From Rhizohabitans arisaemae (GTDB lineage: Bacteria > Actinomycetota > Actinomycetes > Streptosporangiales > Streptosporangiaceae), in NCBI RefSeq assembly GCF_025996515.1, contig NZ_BLRH01000029.1, forward strand, positions 248,001-312,000: DNA of 64,000 nucleotides. The letters run 5' to 3'. Position numbers and translations under genes: made by a program. Shown here in pieces: positions 19,077-27,078 of this stretch. The notes below the pieces were generated by a model. The model had not been told where the DNA came from, searched no databases, and worked only from the letters and a program-made list of their open reading frames with translations. Numbering within the stretch: position 1 is the stretch's first letter; each line of letters opens with the position of its first letter.

Positions 19077-20143
19077 CGGGCCGCCCTCCGCCGCATCAGC
19101 CACAGGAAGAACGGGCCTCCGGCGAGCGCGGTCAAGATGCCGATCGGGATCTCCTCCGGGGCGATCAGGCTGCGGGCGGCGAGGTCGGTGAGGATCAGGA
19201 ACCCCGCCCCGAGCAGGGCGACCGCGGGCAGCGCCCGCCGGTGGTCCGCCCCGACCAGCAGCCGCACCATGTGCGGCATCATCAAACCCACGAAGCCGAT
19301 CGCGCCGCTGACCGCCACGACCGCGCCGACCATCAGGGCGACGACCACGAAGAGCGTCGCCCGGAAGCGGTGCACGTTCAAACCGAGTGAGGCGGCCGCC
19401 TCCTCCCCGGCCAGCAGCAGGTTGAGCGGGCGGCTCACCCCCAGCAGCACGGCGGTGCCGAGCAGCACCGCGGAGGCGGGGATCCAGACCAGGTCCCAGG
19501 TGGTGCCGGCGAGCCCGCCGAGCATCCAGCGGAACGCCGACTCGGTCTTGTGCGGGTCGCCGGAGGTGATGACCAGGTAGCCGGCGATCGCGCTGAGTAC
19601 CTCGGCGGTGGCCACCCCGGACAGCACCAGCCGGACGGTGGTCATCCGGCCCCCGCTGCGCGCCAGGAAGTAGACGAGGACCAGGGCCAGGAACGCCCCG
19701 CAGAACGCGGCGACCGGGAGGGTGAACATCCCGAGGAGCGTCACGCCGAGCACGAGGACCAGGACCGCGCCCACGGTCGCCCCCGAGGACACCCCGAGGA
19801 GCATCGGGTCGGCCAGCGGGTTGCGCACCAGCGCCTGCAGGGCCATCCCGCACACCGACAGTCCGGCCCCGACGACCCCGCAGAGCAGAACCCGGGGGAG
19901 CCGGACGTCCAGCACGATGGTCTCCCGGACCGCGGTCCAGGTGGGCTCGGCCAGTGCGGGATGGAGCCGGTGCAGCAGGATGCCCCAGACGTCACCGGGC
20001 GGCAGGGGGACCGAGCCGACCGCGATCGCGGCGGTGGCCGCCGCCCCGACCCCGAGGCCGAGCAGCGTCAGGACCAGGGTGTACGGCACGCGGATCCGGC
20101 GGGCCCCGGCCAGGGCGGCCGGGGCCTCGGCGACCCGGGTCAC
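19073..20143 (-). CDS. btuC: cobalamin/FecCD-type ABC transporter permease
   Basis: 356-residue membrane protein with about ten transmembrane helices, the FecCD/BtuC family length. Conserved features are RLPRVLLCGVVGAGLSVCGM with ALVRNPLADPMLLGVSSGA near residues 85-130 and GFVGLMMPHMVRLLVGADHR around residue 270, the latter being the ATPase-coupling loop. A GTG start overlaps the substrate-binding protein stop (GTGA), showing tight coupling within the operon. Confidence 0.86.
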
Positions 20144-21195
20144 GCGAAGCGGTCCGGATGGAGCTGCCGGGCGAGGGACTCCACGGCCGCGGGCACCCGG
20201 ATGCCCAGCACCGTCGAGGAGAGCGGGAGCACCGCGAAACGCTTGTTCTTGATCGCCGGTACGTCCTTGAGCGCCGGGTTGGCGAGCAGGAACTTCTTCT
20301 TGGTCTCCAGCGGCGTGTCGCCGTAGTCGTAGATGAGGATCACGTCGGCCGCCCGCTCCGCCACCTGCTCGAACGAGACGTCGCCGAAGACCTTGCCGAG
20401 GTCGGCGAAGATGTTCGTCCCGCCCGCCAGCTTGATCATCTCGTTGCCGATGCCGACGCCACCCGCGGTGAAGGCCGTCTTGTCCCCGCTGTCGTAGACG
20501 AAGACCTTGACCGGGTCGACCCCGCCGACCTTCTGGTTGACCCCGTCCAGCACCCCGCGCATCGTGGTGACCTGCTGTTCCGCCCGGTCGGAAACCCCGA
20601 AGATCTTGCCGATCGTCCGGACCTCCTCATCGACCCGCGCCATCGTCACCGGATTCCCGGCCGCGCACGACTCGATGTTGAGGTGGGATTGAATCCCCGC
20701 CTTGGTGAGAACGTCCCGGCCGCGTCCGTCCTTCTCACTGAAGGCGCTGGAGAATCCGCCGTACACAAAATCGGGTTCGACCGAAAGCAGCGTCTCGTAG
20801 GAGGGGAACTCCTTGGCCAGGACCTTGATCCCCTGATAGGCGGCCTCGTACTCGGGCAGGATCCGGTCGTCCAGGTAGGCCGTGCCCACCATCGACTTCT
20901 CCAGCCCGAGGGCGAGCATGACCTCGGTGGAGTGCTGGCTGAGGGTCGCAGCCCGCCGGGGCGCGCGTTCGTAGACGGTGGTCACGCCGCAGTTGGTCAC
21001 CGTGAGCGGGTATCCGCCGGCCGACGGCGCGGGAGCGGAGGGGTCGGCGGATAGGGAGGCGCTCCGCTCGGTGCCGCCGCAACCGGATGCGAACAAGGCG
21101 GTCGCCAAGGCCAGGGAGAACAGCGGTAAGCGGCGCCTGATTCTGCGGGTCTTACCGATGGAGGGGGTGAGGTCGGGCGGGTGGGATGGACCCAT
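20140..21195 (-). CDS. btuF: cobalamin/siderophore-type substrate-binding lipoprotein
   Basis: 351-residue TroA-like (Peripla_BP_2) binding protein. RRRLPLFSLALATALFASGCGG is a lipoprotein signal with Cys at the cleavage site. The ATG at 21195 has AGGAG a few bases upstream; earlier in-frame sequence overlaps the riboswitch and is not protein-like. The first lobe includes AATLSQHSTEVMLALGL and the second IYDYGD. Some corrinoid, siderophore and F420-precursor binders look alike, so the ligand call rests on the cobalamin riboswitch located 165-350 nt upstream. Confidence 0.83.
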   Translation of the reverse strand: MGPSHPPDLTPSIGKTRRIRRRLPLFSLALATALFASGCGGTERSASLSADPSAPAPSAGGYPLTVTNCGVTTVYERAPRRAATLSQHSTEVMLALGLEKSMVGTAYLDDRILPEYEAAYQGIKVLAKEFPSYETLLSVEPDFVYGGFSSAFSEKDGRGRDVLTKAGIQSHLNIESCAAGNPVTMARVDEEVRTIGKIFGVSDRAEQQVTTMRGVLDGVNQKVGGVDPVKVFVYDSGDKTAFTAGGVGIGNEMIKLAGGTNIFADLGKVFGDVSFEQVAERAADVILIYDYGDTPLETKKKFLLANPALKDVPAIKNKRFAVLPLSSTVLGIRVPAAVESLARQLHPDRFA

Positions 21196-21359
21196 GGACG
21201 GTCTCCTGGGAACAGGTCGCGGCCGTCGTTCCTCGACGACGCCTGCGACGGGGGAGGAGCCGGATCGTCCCGTGGGCAGTCGGACAGGCATCACCCGGTT
21301 TATCGGGCATAACAGCCACCGTCCTCTCTTGGGGAGATCCGCCCCAATTTCTGGAGGAG

Positions 21360-21545
21360 GCGACCGCGTGAGTCTCCTGGCTCTCGGGTCGAGGCTCGCC
21401 CCGGCCTTCCCGCCCGTACAGGGCAGTGGCGTCTTCGGGGTTCGCTCGCCGATCACAGTGGCGGGACCGCGCCGGATTCACACCGGCTTCCTCGTTCCGC
21501 CGTCGCCTACCCGGCTATCCTCGCATACGCCGCATAACCCACAAA
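21360..21545 (-). promoter_or_regulatory. cobalamin riboswitch (leader of the btuFCD-fhuF-like operon)
   Basis: Read on the minus strand, the diagnostic segments are present in order: GAAGCCGGTGTGAATCC, then GGTCCCGCCACTGTGA (together 21453-21491), and the B12 box AGCCAGGAGACTCACGC (21366-21382). These match the conserved core and B12 box of cobalamin riboswitches. Between it and the start codon at 21195 lie about 165 nt of leader, including the hairpin TTGGGG/CCCCAA (21330-21348) that may be part of the expression platform. No U-rich terminator is evident, so control of translation start is plausible. Outer limits are approximate. Confidence 0.9.
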
Positions 21546-21657
21546 GGCCCCAGTCCTGCCGGCGGCCTCCGGCACGGTGATCCCGCTGCTCCGGCCGGCC
21601 CGAGTTCGTGGACGGTCCACGCGTCGATCGCGACGACCGCCACATCCGATCCATGTT

Positions 21658-21750
21658 CCGGTACGGGCTGCCGCAGACACTCCCGCCGGAGGCGCTCATG
21701 CCTCGCGATCTCCAGTCGGCTGCCTTAACGGCCGGTACGGGCTGCCGCAG
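21658..21750. repeat. two copies of a GTAC-centred intergenic repeat
   Basis: CCGGTACGGGCTGCCGCAG occurs at 21658-21676 and again, identical over 19 nt, at 21732-21750. A third partial inverted copy (CCGTACCGGCTGCGG) lies at 21779-21793. They fill the gap between the riboswitch and the Mop gene, where no credible gene is seen. Related GTACGG-rich repeats occur at 24.9-25.2 kb, 53.6-53.7 kb and 60.1 kb. Confidence 0.6.
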
Positions 21751-21804
21751 GCGCTCGTGCCGGGTGGCCGCCGCAGGCCGTACCGGCTGCGGATCGGCCC
21801 TCGA

Positions 21805-22014
21805 TCAGGGTTCGACCCCCAGGATGACGTCGGAGGCTTTGATGATCGCGGTGACCTGGCTGCCCTCGGCCAGGGCGAGCTCGCGGGCGGCCTCCAGCGT
21901 GATGGAGGCCACCAGCCGGACGCCGACCGCGTCCAGCTCGACGTTGGCCGTCGCCTCCCCATGCGTGATCGCGATCACCCGCGCGGGAATCCGGTTCCGT
22001 GCGCTCAGCCGCAT
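21805..22014 (-). CDS. Mop-type molybdate-binding protein (single TOBE domain)
   Basis: 69-residue molbindin: MRLSARNRIPARV start, then the TOBE/Mop fold (NVELDAVGVRLVASIT, SQVTAIIKASDVILGV). Stand-alone Mop proteins oligomerise and store or buffer molybdate in the cytoplasm. The ATG is preceded by GGGGGAG. The nearby molybdenum hydroxylase, XdhC and MoaA genes give it an obvious use, though it is 5.7 kb away and in its own transcription unit. Confidence 0.9.
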   Translation of the reverse strand: MRLSARNRIPARVIAITHGEATANVELDAVGVRLVASITLEAARELALAEGSQVTAIIKASDVILGVEP

Positions 22015-22128
22015 GATTCTCCCCCTGGTACGGCCAGAGGCCGCCTGATGATCACGGCCTGCTCCGACCGTAGACGGCCTTGGGCGGAAAGCAAGGAACC
22101 ACCCGGTCCGGCCGGGGAGAATGTCGGC

Positions 22129-22491
22129 ATGGCGTACCCCGACATGGACCCCGGCGTCCGGCTCTTCTCCTACGGAACCTTGCAGGACCCGGCCGTCCAG
22201 CAGGCCAACTTCGGCCGCCTCCTGCACGGCCGTCCCGACGCCTTGCCCGGCTACCGGTCCACCCTGGTGGAGATCGTCGACCCGGAGGTGCTCGCGGTCA
22301 GCGGATTGGCCCACCATCCGATCGTGCACGCCACCGGCGATCCCGCCGACACGGTCACCGGGACGGTCTTCGACATCTCCGCCGCCGAGCTGGCCGCGGC
22401 CGACGCGTACGAGGTCGACGACTACACCCGAGTCCAGGTGCGCCTGGCCTCCGGCCTCGACGCCTGGGTCTACGTCAAAGCCGACCGGTGA
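22129..22491 (+). CDS. gamma-glutamylcyclotransferase family (AIG2-like) protein
   Basis: 120-residue GGCT-fold protein with the N-terminal signature LFSYGTLQDP (substrate-binding YGTL) and the segment AADAYEVDDYTR, which carries the likely acidic catalytic residue. Members form pyroglutamate from gamma-glutamyl amines or act on related gamma-glutamyl compounds. Length is typical of bacterial AIG2-like proteins. The start ATG follows GGGGAGAATG. It stands alone, divergent from the Mop gene. Confidence 0.88.
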   Translation: MAYPDMDPGVRLFSYGTLQDPAVQQANFGRLLHGRPDALPGYRSTLVEIVDPEVLAVSGLAHHPIVHATGDPADTVTGTVFDISAAELAAADAYEVDDYTRVQVRLASGLDAWVYVKADR

Positions 22492-22548
22492 CTTGAGCCT
22501 GTGCTGAGTCCGGTACTTGACCGGGCCGCGGCTTGTACGTCGTTCGAG

Positions 22549-22598
22549 TGATCATTGTGGCGTGTGCGCTCTGCAGGGCGCGGACAGCGCAACGATCA
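22549..22598. repeat. hairpin-forming palindromic repeat, copy 1
   Basis: Begins TGATCATTGTGG and ends CAACGATCA, so the ends pair (TGATCrTTG). An inner TGCGCT/AGCGCA pair extends the stem. It is one of two similar units in the 328-nt gap between the GGCT and NUDIX genes, where I see no gene. Confidence 0.55.
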
Positions 22599-22656
22599 TC
22601 CGGGTCCGGTGTGGGAGCCGTGCCGGGCCGATCCCGTGGCCCGTACGCCACCTGCA

Positions 22657-22703
22657 TGATCAATGTGGTGTACGGGCCCGGGGTGCGGACACCACAACGA
22701 TCA
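22657..22703. repeat. hairpin-forming palindromic repeat, copy 2
   Basis: Arms TGATCAATGTGGTGT (22657-22671) and ACACCACAACGATCA (22689-22703) pair at 13 of 15 positions around a 17-nt loop containing GGGCCCGGGG. Same ends as copy 1, 108 nt upstream. Such paired hairpins may be a dispersed palindromic repeat or stabilise the GGCT transcript 3' end. Confidence 0.6.
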
Positions 22704-22819
22704 CGCGGAGGGTGTCGGGGTTGTGGCCGTACACAAACCTGAGTTCGAGGCAGGCCTTAGGTGCCGGGGGTTTCCGAAGCGGATGGAAGGCGCGATCGGC
22801 CTGGTCTAGTCTCCCGGTC

Positions 22820-23308
22820 GTGACGATCAGGAACTCGCACTGCTCCTTCTGCGGCGCCGCCTTCGCCCCCGGCCAGGCGTGGCCGCGTACCTGCTCCGGC
22901 TGCGGGAACACCAGCTACCTCAACCCGTTGCCGGTCGCCGTGATGGTCCTGCCGGTGGACGACGGCCTGCTGGTGATCCGCCGGGGCGTCGAGCCGCGCA
23001 AGGGCGAGCTCGCCCTGCCCGGCGGCTTCATCGACGTGGGCGAGTCCTGGCAGCAGGCGGCGGCCCGGGAACTCCGCGAGGAGACCGGGGTCGTGGTCGA
23101 CGCCGGGGACGTCACGCTGTTCGACACCCGCAGCGCGCCTGACGGCACCGTCCTCGTCTTCGGGCTGGGGCCGCGGTTCGCCGCCTGCACCCTCCCGCCT
23201 ATGGCGGCCACGGACGAGACGATCGAGTGGCTGGTCGTCGACGCACCCCGGGAGCTGGCCTTCCCCCTGCACACCCAGGTTGTGGCGGACTACTTCACCC
23301 ACCGCTGA
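22820..23308 (+). CDS. NUDIX hydrolase with N-terminal zinc ribbon
   Basis: 162-residue protein. The N-terminal zinc ribbon has CSFCGAAF and CSGCGNTSY. The NUDIX box runs GGFIDVGESWQQAAARELRE then ETGV, matching Gx5Ex7REUxEExGU. The arrangement is found in actinobacterial NUDIX proteins that clean up nucleotide-linked metabolites (the NudC-like architecture, but shorter). The start is taken as the GTG at 22820, which places the zinc ribbon at the N-terminus; in-frame sequence upstream passes through the hairpin repeats. Substrate not predictable. Confidence 0.9.
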   Translation: MTIRNSHCSFCGAAFAPGQAWPRTCSGCGNTSYLNPLPVAVMVLPVDDGLLVIRRGVEPRKGELALPGGFIDVGESWQQAAARELREETGVVVDAGDVTLFDTRSAPDGTVLVFGLGPRFAACTLPPMAATDETIEWLVVDAPRELAFPLHTQVVADYFTHR

Positions 23309-23549
23309 CGACCGTACGGCCCGGTCCGGCGACCACCCTGCCGCGACAGCCCGTACATCGTGATCATCAGCTGCCGGTACGGCCGGAGGAGTGCCAGCGT
23401 GTGCAGCGTTGCGGATTCGGATGTGACCATCAGGCGGATGGCTTCGTCTGTGATGGTGTGAAAACGACATCCCGTTCGCGGAGGACGCCATCGGCAGTGG
23501 TATCGAGCGGCTCTATCGCGAGCACTGGCCTCTGGTCTGCGGATATCTC

Positions 23550-23954
23550 ATGCGCCGGACCCGTGACCCGCACCTCGCCGAAGATCTTGCTCAGGAGACC
23601 TTCGTCAAGGCCGCCCGCGCGATGCTCGGCTGGCGCGGCGAATCCCCGGCCGCGTGGCTGCTCGCCATCGCCCGCAACGTCCTCCTCGACCACGCACGGC
23701 GCAGCCGGATCACCCTTCCGCTGCCCTCTCCCGACGCTCTGGGCGCTCCCGAGCTCGCCCAGGACGCAATCGCGGTCCGCGACGTGCTGGACCGCATGCC
23801 GGAGCGGCAGCGGCAGCTGCTCACCCTCGTCTACCTCGACGGGTTCTCCCTGGTGGAGGTGGCCGCGATGACCGGCCGCTCCGTCTCGTCGGTCAAAACC
23901 GCCCTGTGGCGCGCCCGCGCAGCCTTTGCCGAAAGCTACGGAGGACACCCATGA
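23550..23954 (+). CDS. ECF-type RNA polymerase sigma factor, 5' end disrupted or mis-started
   Basis: 134 residues from the first in-frame ATG: region 2 (DPHLAEDLAQETFVKAARAM, then SPAAWLLAIARNVLLDHARR) and region 4 (MPERQRQLLTLVYLDGFSLV, SVSSVKTALWRARAAF). Homology clearly begins earlier: the same frame upstream reads FAEDAIGSGIERLYREHWP, the missing helix of region 2.1. No ATG, GTG or TTG lies between the TGA at 23451 and 23550. A GTG at 23458 in the next frame could be the original start if one base were missing in the CCC run near 23471. The anti-sigma gene overlaps by ATGA. Confidence 0.8.
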   Translation: MRRTRDPHLAEDLAQETFVKAARAMLGWRGESPAAWLLAIARNVLLDHARRSRITLPLPSPDALGAPELAQDAIAVRDVLDRMPERQRQLLTLVYLDGFSLVEVAAMTGRSVSSVKTALWRARAAFAESYGGHP

Positions 23955-24901
23955 CCGAGCAGGAAGACATCCCCCTGATCCCGGACTTCGATCCCGGCAG
24001 GACGAGACGAGCCGTACGGCGGGGTGTGCTGCGCACCGCGCTCGCCGCCACCGTGATATCGCTCGTCGTGGTGCTGCTGCTCAACCTGGGAGCCCAGTGG
24101 ATCCAGCGGCGCGGCGACCGGGACGACCGCATGCTGGACGTGCTCGGCACAGCCCTGCAGGTCGCCAACCCCGGCTACAGCACCGACGCCTGGAGATGCT
24201 GCGACGCCACAGCGTTCTCGCTCTCCTTCTCCATGCGGCTCACCCCGCTCCGGGCCGGGGGGTTCTCATCGCCGGACCAGGTCTCCGGCGGCGCCGTCTT
24301 CACCGTCAGTCAGAACCAGTTCGGGCGAGTCGAATGGCCGCCTCCGGGTTTCATCAAGGAGACGCCCCTGTTCACGGCGCTCGACTCGGTCGGCACGGAT
24401 GCCTCGCCGAGCAAGGCGGACACCAAGAGGATCCTGGACCGGCTGCCCGAGTCGATGTACGCCCTGGCGGTGGTCGATTTCGCCAAACCGCTGGGGGAAA
24501 GCGAGTTCTCGGCATTCGTCCGGCGGCACACAGCCGTTCCACCGGAGACGGCGATCTACGACGGGCGGATCGGCGGGACCCCGGTCGGCTGGCGCCTGGA
24601 CACCGTGCTGCCCGACGCGCCGCAAGGCGACGCCGCGGAGCTCGCCCCCGGCGAACTGCCGCGGAACGGGCTGGCCGGGTTCCGCCGCTGGGTCGGAGGC
24701 CTGCGCGACCATGACGCGGTCAACCTGGACAAGTTCGGACTCGGTCTGGAGCTGCTGCGCAAATCGGCCGCTGACGGCCTGGCGTACGCCTACGTCACCC
24801 AGCACGCCCGCGTCGGCGACCTCCGCGCCCTGATCGACGACCCCCAGGTTCGCACGATCAGAGTGGCCGACGTCGCGTACGATCTCACCGGTTTGAACTG
24901 A
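23951..24901 (+). CDS. membrane anti-sigma factor (sigma regulator N/C-domain type)
   Basis: 316-residue single-pass protein. A cytoplasmic N-terminus (residues 1-35, ending in an RRAVRRGVLR patch) precedes one transmembrane helix (TALAATVISLVVVLLLNLGA, about 37-56) and a large outside domain resembling the sigma-factor-regulator C-terminal domain. Translational overlap with the sigma gene marks it as the cognate anti-sigma, which would hold the sigma factor at the membrane until an envelope signal arrives. The short N-terminal part lacks a ZAS zinc motif. Confidence 0.78.
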   Translation: MTEQEDIPLIPDFDPGRTRRAVRRGVLRTALAATVISLVVVLLLNLGAQWIQRRGDRDDRMLDVLGTALQVANPGYSTDAWRCCDATAFSLSFSMRLTPLRAGGFSSPDQVSGGAVFTVSQNQFGRVEWPPPGFIKETPLFTALDSVGTDASPSKADTKRILDRLPESMYALAVVDFAKPLGESEFSAFVRRHTAVPPETAIYDGRIGGTPVGWRLDTVLPDAPQGDAAELAPGELPRNGLAGFRRWVGGLRDHDAVNLDKFGLGLELLRKSAADGLAYAYVTQHARVGDLRALIDDPQVRTIRVADVAYDLTGLN

Positions 24902-24960
24902 TCATGGGCACTTGAAGCGGCTGGGCGGCGTCGGCACTGCCCGTACACAGTGACCGTCGA

Positions 24961-25180
24961 GTGCCGGTACGGCCTGCGGCGGTTCGGCCTTGGCGGCGGC
25001 GGTGCCGATCGGCCCGGCGCGGCCCGTACCGTGCTTGGCGATCGGTGGGTTCCGATGCGGATGGGATACCGGCGGGCGCCGGGTTCGGGGGCAGACGACC
25101 CTGATGTGCCGGTACGGCCTGCGGCGGCGGCTTGGCGGAGGGGTTCCGGCGGTGTCGGAAAGACCCCGCGGCCCGTACCG
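24961..25180. repeat. intergenic GTAC-centred direct repeats
   Basis: GCCGGTACGGCCTGCGGC occurs at 24963-24980 and 25108-25125, within a 22-nt identity. GCGGCCCGTACC follows each copy, near 25020 and 25169, so a unit of about 145 nt is repeated. The 386-nt gap between the anti-sigma and amine oxidase genes holds these repeats and, near 25205, a promoter-like TTGTATACA region; no gene is seen. Confidence 0.55.
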
Positions 25181-25287
25181 GCGCGGAACCGTACCCAGAC
25201 CGAGGTTGTATACACCCCTTGCCAACAAAGGTAACCCATGGCATTCATGAGGTTGCTTTGAGTAGTCACCTAGGGGAGTGAGGCGCC

Positions 25288-26796
25288 ATGAGCAAGACCC
25301 CGTCGACGTCCGCGGAGCTCGGTTCGGCCATGCCCGAGGAGCTGGCGGATGCGGGAGTCCCCCGACCGACGCACGAACTGAGGGTTCCCGGGGATCTCGT
25401 CGAGGCGGCCGAGCACGGATTGGAGAGCAGGGGCGGGCCGCGCAAGCGGGTGTTGATCATCGGGGCCGGGATGGCCGGCCTGGTCGCCGGCTACGAGCTG
25501 ATGCGGCAGGGCCACGAGCCGATCGTGCTGGAGGCCCAGCAGCGGGTCGGCGGGCGGGTGCTCACCCTGCGCGACTTCGCGCCCGGGCTGTACGCCGAGG
25601 CGGGCGCGATGCGGATCCCCCGCGTGCACGACCTCACCCTCGCCTACTGCGAACGGTTCGGGCTGCGGCTGCGCCCCTTCGTCATGGGAAACCCCAAGAC
25701 CCTCGCCTACATCCAGGGGGTCAGGACCACGATCGGGGAGCTGAACGGCAACCCGGGGATCGTCGACTTCGGGCTGGCCGAGCACGAGCGGGGCCGCACC
25801 TACGAGGACCTGTGGCAGAGCGCCACCCAGGAGATCCACGAGCTGTACGCCGAGGAGGGCGAGGACGCGCTCGACCGGATCTGCGCGGAGTACGACCGGT
25901 ACTCCATCCGCAGCTTCCTGCGGGAACGCGGTTTCTCCGAGGGGGCGATCGAGCTCTACGGCGTGATGAGCTTCCGGGAGGCCAACCTCAACGCGGCGAT
26001 CATCGAGCAGTTCCGCGAGATCATCGGACGGGCGTTCGAGGACATGCAGGAGATCGAGGGCGGGTCGGATCGGCTGCCGACCGCCTTCTATCACGAGCTC
26101 AGGAACCACATCCGGTTCGGCCACGAGGTGACCGCCGTCGAACAGGACGATCATTCGGTGACCGTGCACGTCAAGACCGGCCTGGGCAAGACGACGATCA
26201 CCGGTGACTACGCGGTCTGCGCGATCCCGTTCTCGGTGCTGCGCGATGTGGAGACCAGGCCCGCCTTCTCCCGGCGCAAGCAGCGCGCCATCCGGGAGCT
26301 CAACTACAACGCCTCCACCAAGATCTTGTTCCAGGTTCGGCAGCCCTTCTGGGAGCGGACGGACGGCATCGTCGGCGGCACCACGGTCACCGATCTGCCG
26401 ATCCGGCGTATCTGCTACCCCTCGCACCCGGGCGCCGAGCAGGAGCGGTCGGTCCTGCTGGCCAGCTACACCTGGGGACAGGACGCGCTGCGGTGGGGAG
26501 CGATGTCCCCGGCCAAGCGGATCGAGCAGGCGCTGGAGGACGTCTCCAAGATCCATCCGCAGATCCACGACCACTTCGAGTTCGGCGTCACCCACGCCTG
26601 GTACGACGACCCCTACGCGGCCGGCGCCTTCGCCTTGTTCGAGCCACACCAGCAGACCAACCTGCACGACGCGATCATCGCGCCGGAAGGCCGCGTGCAC
26701 TTCGCCGGCGAACACTGCTCGCTCTGGCACGCCTGGATCGAGGGCGCCCTCGAATCAGGGCTCAACGCCGCCAAAGCCATCCACGAGGCGGACTGA
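25288..26796 (+). CDS. flavin monoamine/L-amino-acid oxidase family protein
   Basis: 502-residue flavoprotein. The Rossmann FAD motif is VLIIGAGMAGLVAGYELMRQ (about residues 54-73), followed by the GG motif QQRVGGRVLT. Near the C-terminus GRVHFAGEHCSLWHAWIEGA is the FAD-covering segment typical of L-amino-acid and monoamine oxidases. An N-terminal 50-residue extension precedes the FAD fold. No signal peptide is apparent. It oxidatively deaminates an amine or L-amino acid, releasing ammonia and H2O2. The ATG follows GGGGAGTGAGG. It stands alone and convergent with the oxylipin-like operon. Confidence 0.87.
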   Translation: MSKTPSTSAELGSAMPEELADAGVPRPTHELRVPGDLVEAAEHGLESRGGPRKRVLIIGAGMAGLVAGYELMRQGHEPIVLEAQQRVGGRVLTLRDFAPGLYAEAGAMRIPRVHDLTLAYCERFGLRLRPFVMGNPKTLAYIQGVRTTIGELNGNPGIVDFGLAEHERGRTYEDLWQSATQEIHELYAEEGEDALDRICAEYDRYSIRSFLRERGFSEGAIELYGVMSFREANLNAAIIEQFREIIGRAFEDMQEIEGGSDRLPTAFYHELRNHIRFGHEVTAVEQDDHSVTVHVKTGLGKTTITGDYAVCAIPFSVLRDVETRPAFSRRKQRAIRELNYNASTKILFQVRQPFWERTDGIVGGTTVTDLPIRRICYPSHPGAEQERSVLLASYTWGQDALRWGAMSPAKRIEQALEDVSKIHPQIHDHFEFGVTHAWYDDPYAAGAFALFEPHQQTNLHDAIIAPEGRVHFAGEHCSLWHAWIEGALESGLNAAKAIHEAD

Positions 26797-26805
26797 CGCC
26801 GCGGG

Positions 26806-27060
26806 TCAGCGGGGCTCCGGCGCGGGCCGGCGCCGGGCCCCGCGGGCGTAGCGGTCCAGGTCCGCGGCGGCGTCGGTCAGGTCGTCGGCGGCCCTGACAC
26901 AGGCGGCGCGGTGGGATCGCACCGCGTCCCGGAGCCATGGCGGGGCGACCCCGCTCTCCTGGAGGCGCGCTTCGATCGCGTCCAGGCGTTCGGCGCATTC
27001 GGCGAGCGCCCGGGCGTCGGCCCGCAGGATCTCGGCGTGGCCGGCGATCGCCTCGGACAT
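26806..27060 (-). CDS. small helical protein, last gene of the P450/COX-like operon
   Basis: 84-residue protein, strongly helical and Ala-rich (HAEILRADARALAECAERLD), with heptad-like spacing and a basic C-terminus RRRPAPEPR. It superficially resembles WXG100-type or ESX-target small proteins in size, but there is no WXG; it may form a helical hairpin. It starts 18 nt after the hydrolase gene on the same strand. I do not recognise a family; function unknown, perhaps an accessory to the membrane-associated enzymes upstream. Confidence 0.6.
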   Translation of the reverse strand: MSEAIAGHAEILRADARALAECAERLDAIEARLQESGVAPPWLRDAVRSHRAACVRAADDLTDAAADLDRYARGARRRPAPEPR

Positions 27061-27078
27061 CGGTCCTCCGTTTGATGG

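Noticed and set aside
20140-21195. F420-precursor or siderophore-binding protein
   Set aside because: Homology alone allows it, but the cobalamin riboswitch in the leader is stronger evidence for a corrinoid.
26806-27060. WXG100/ESX secretion target
   Set aside because: Size and helical character fit, but the WXG motif and any ESX genes are absent.
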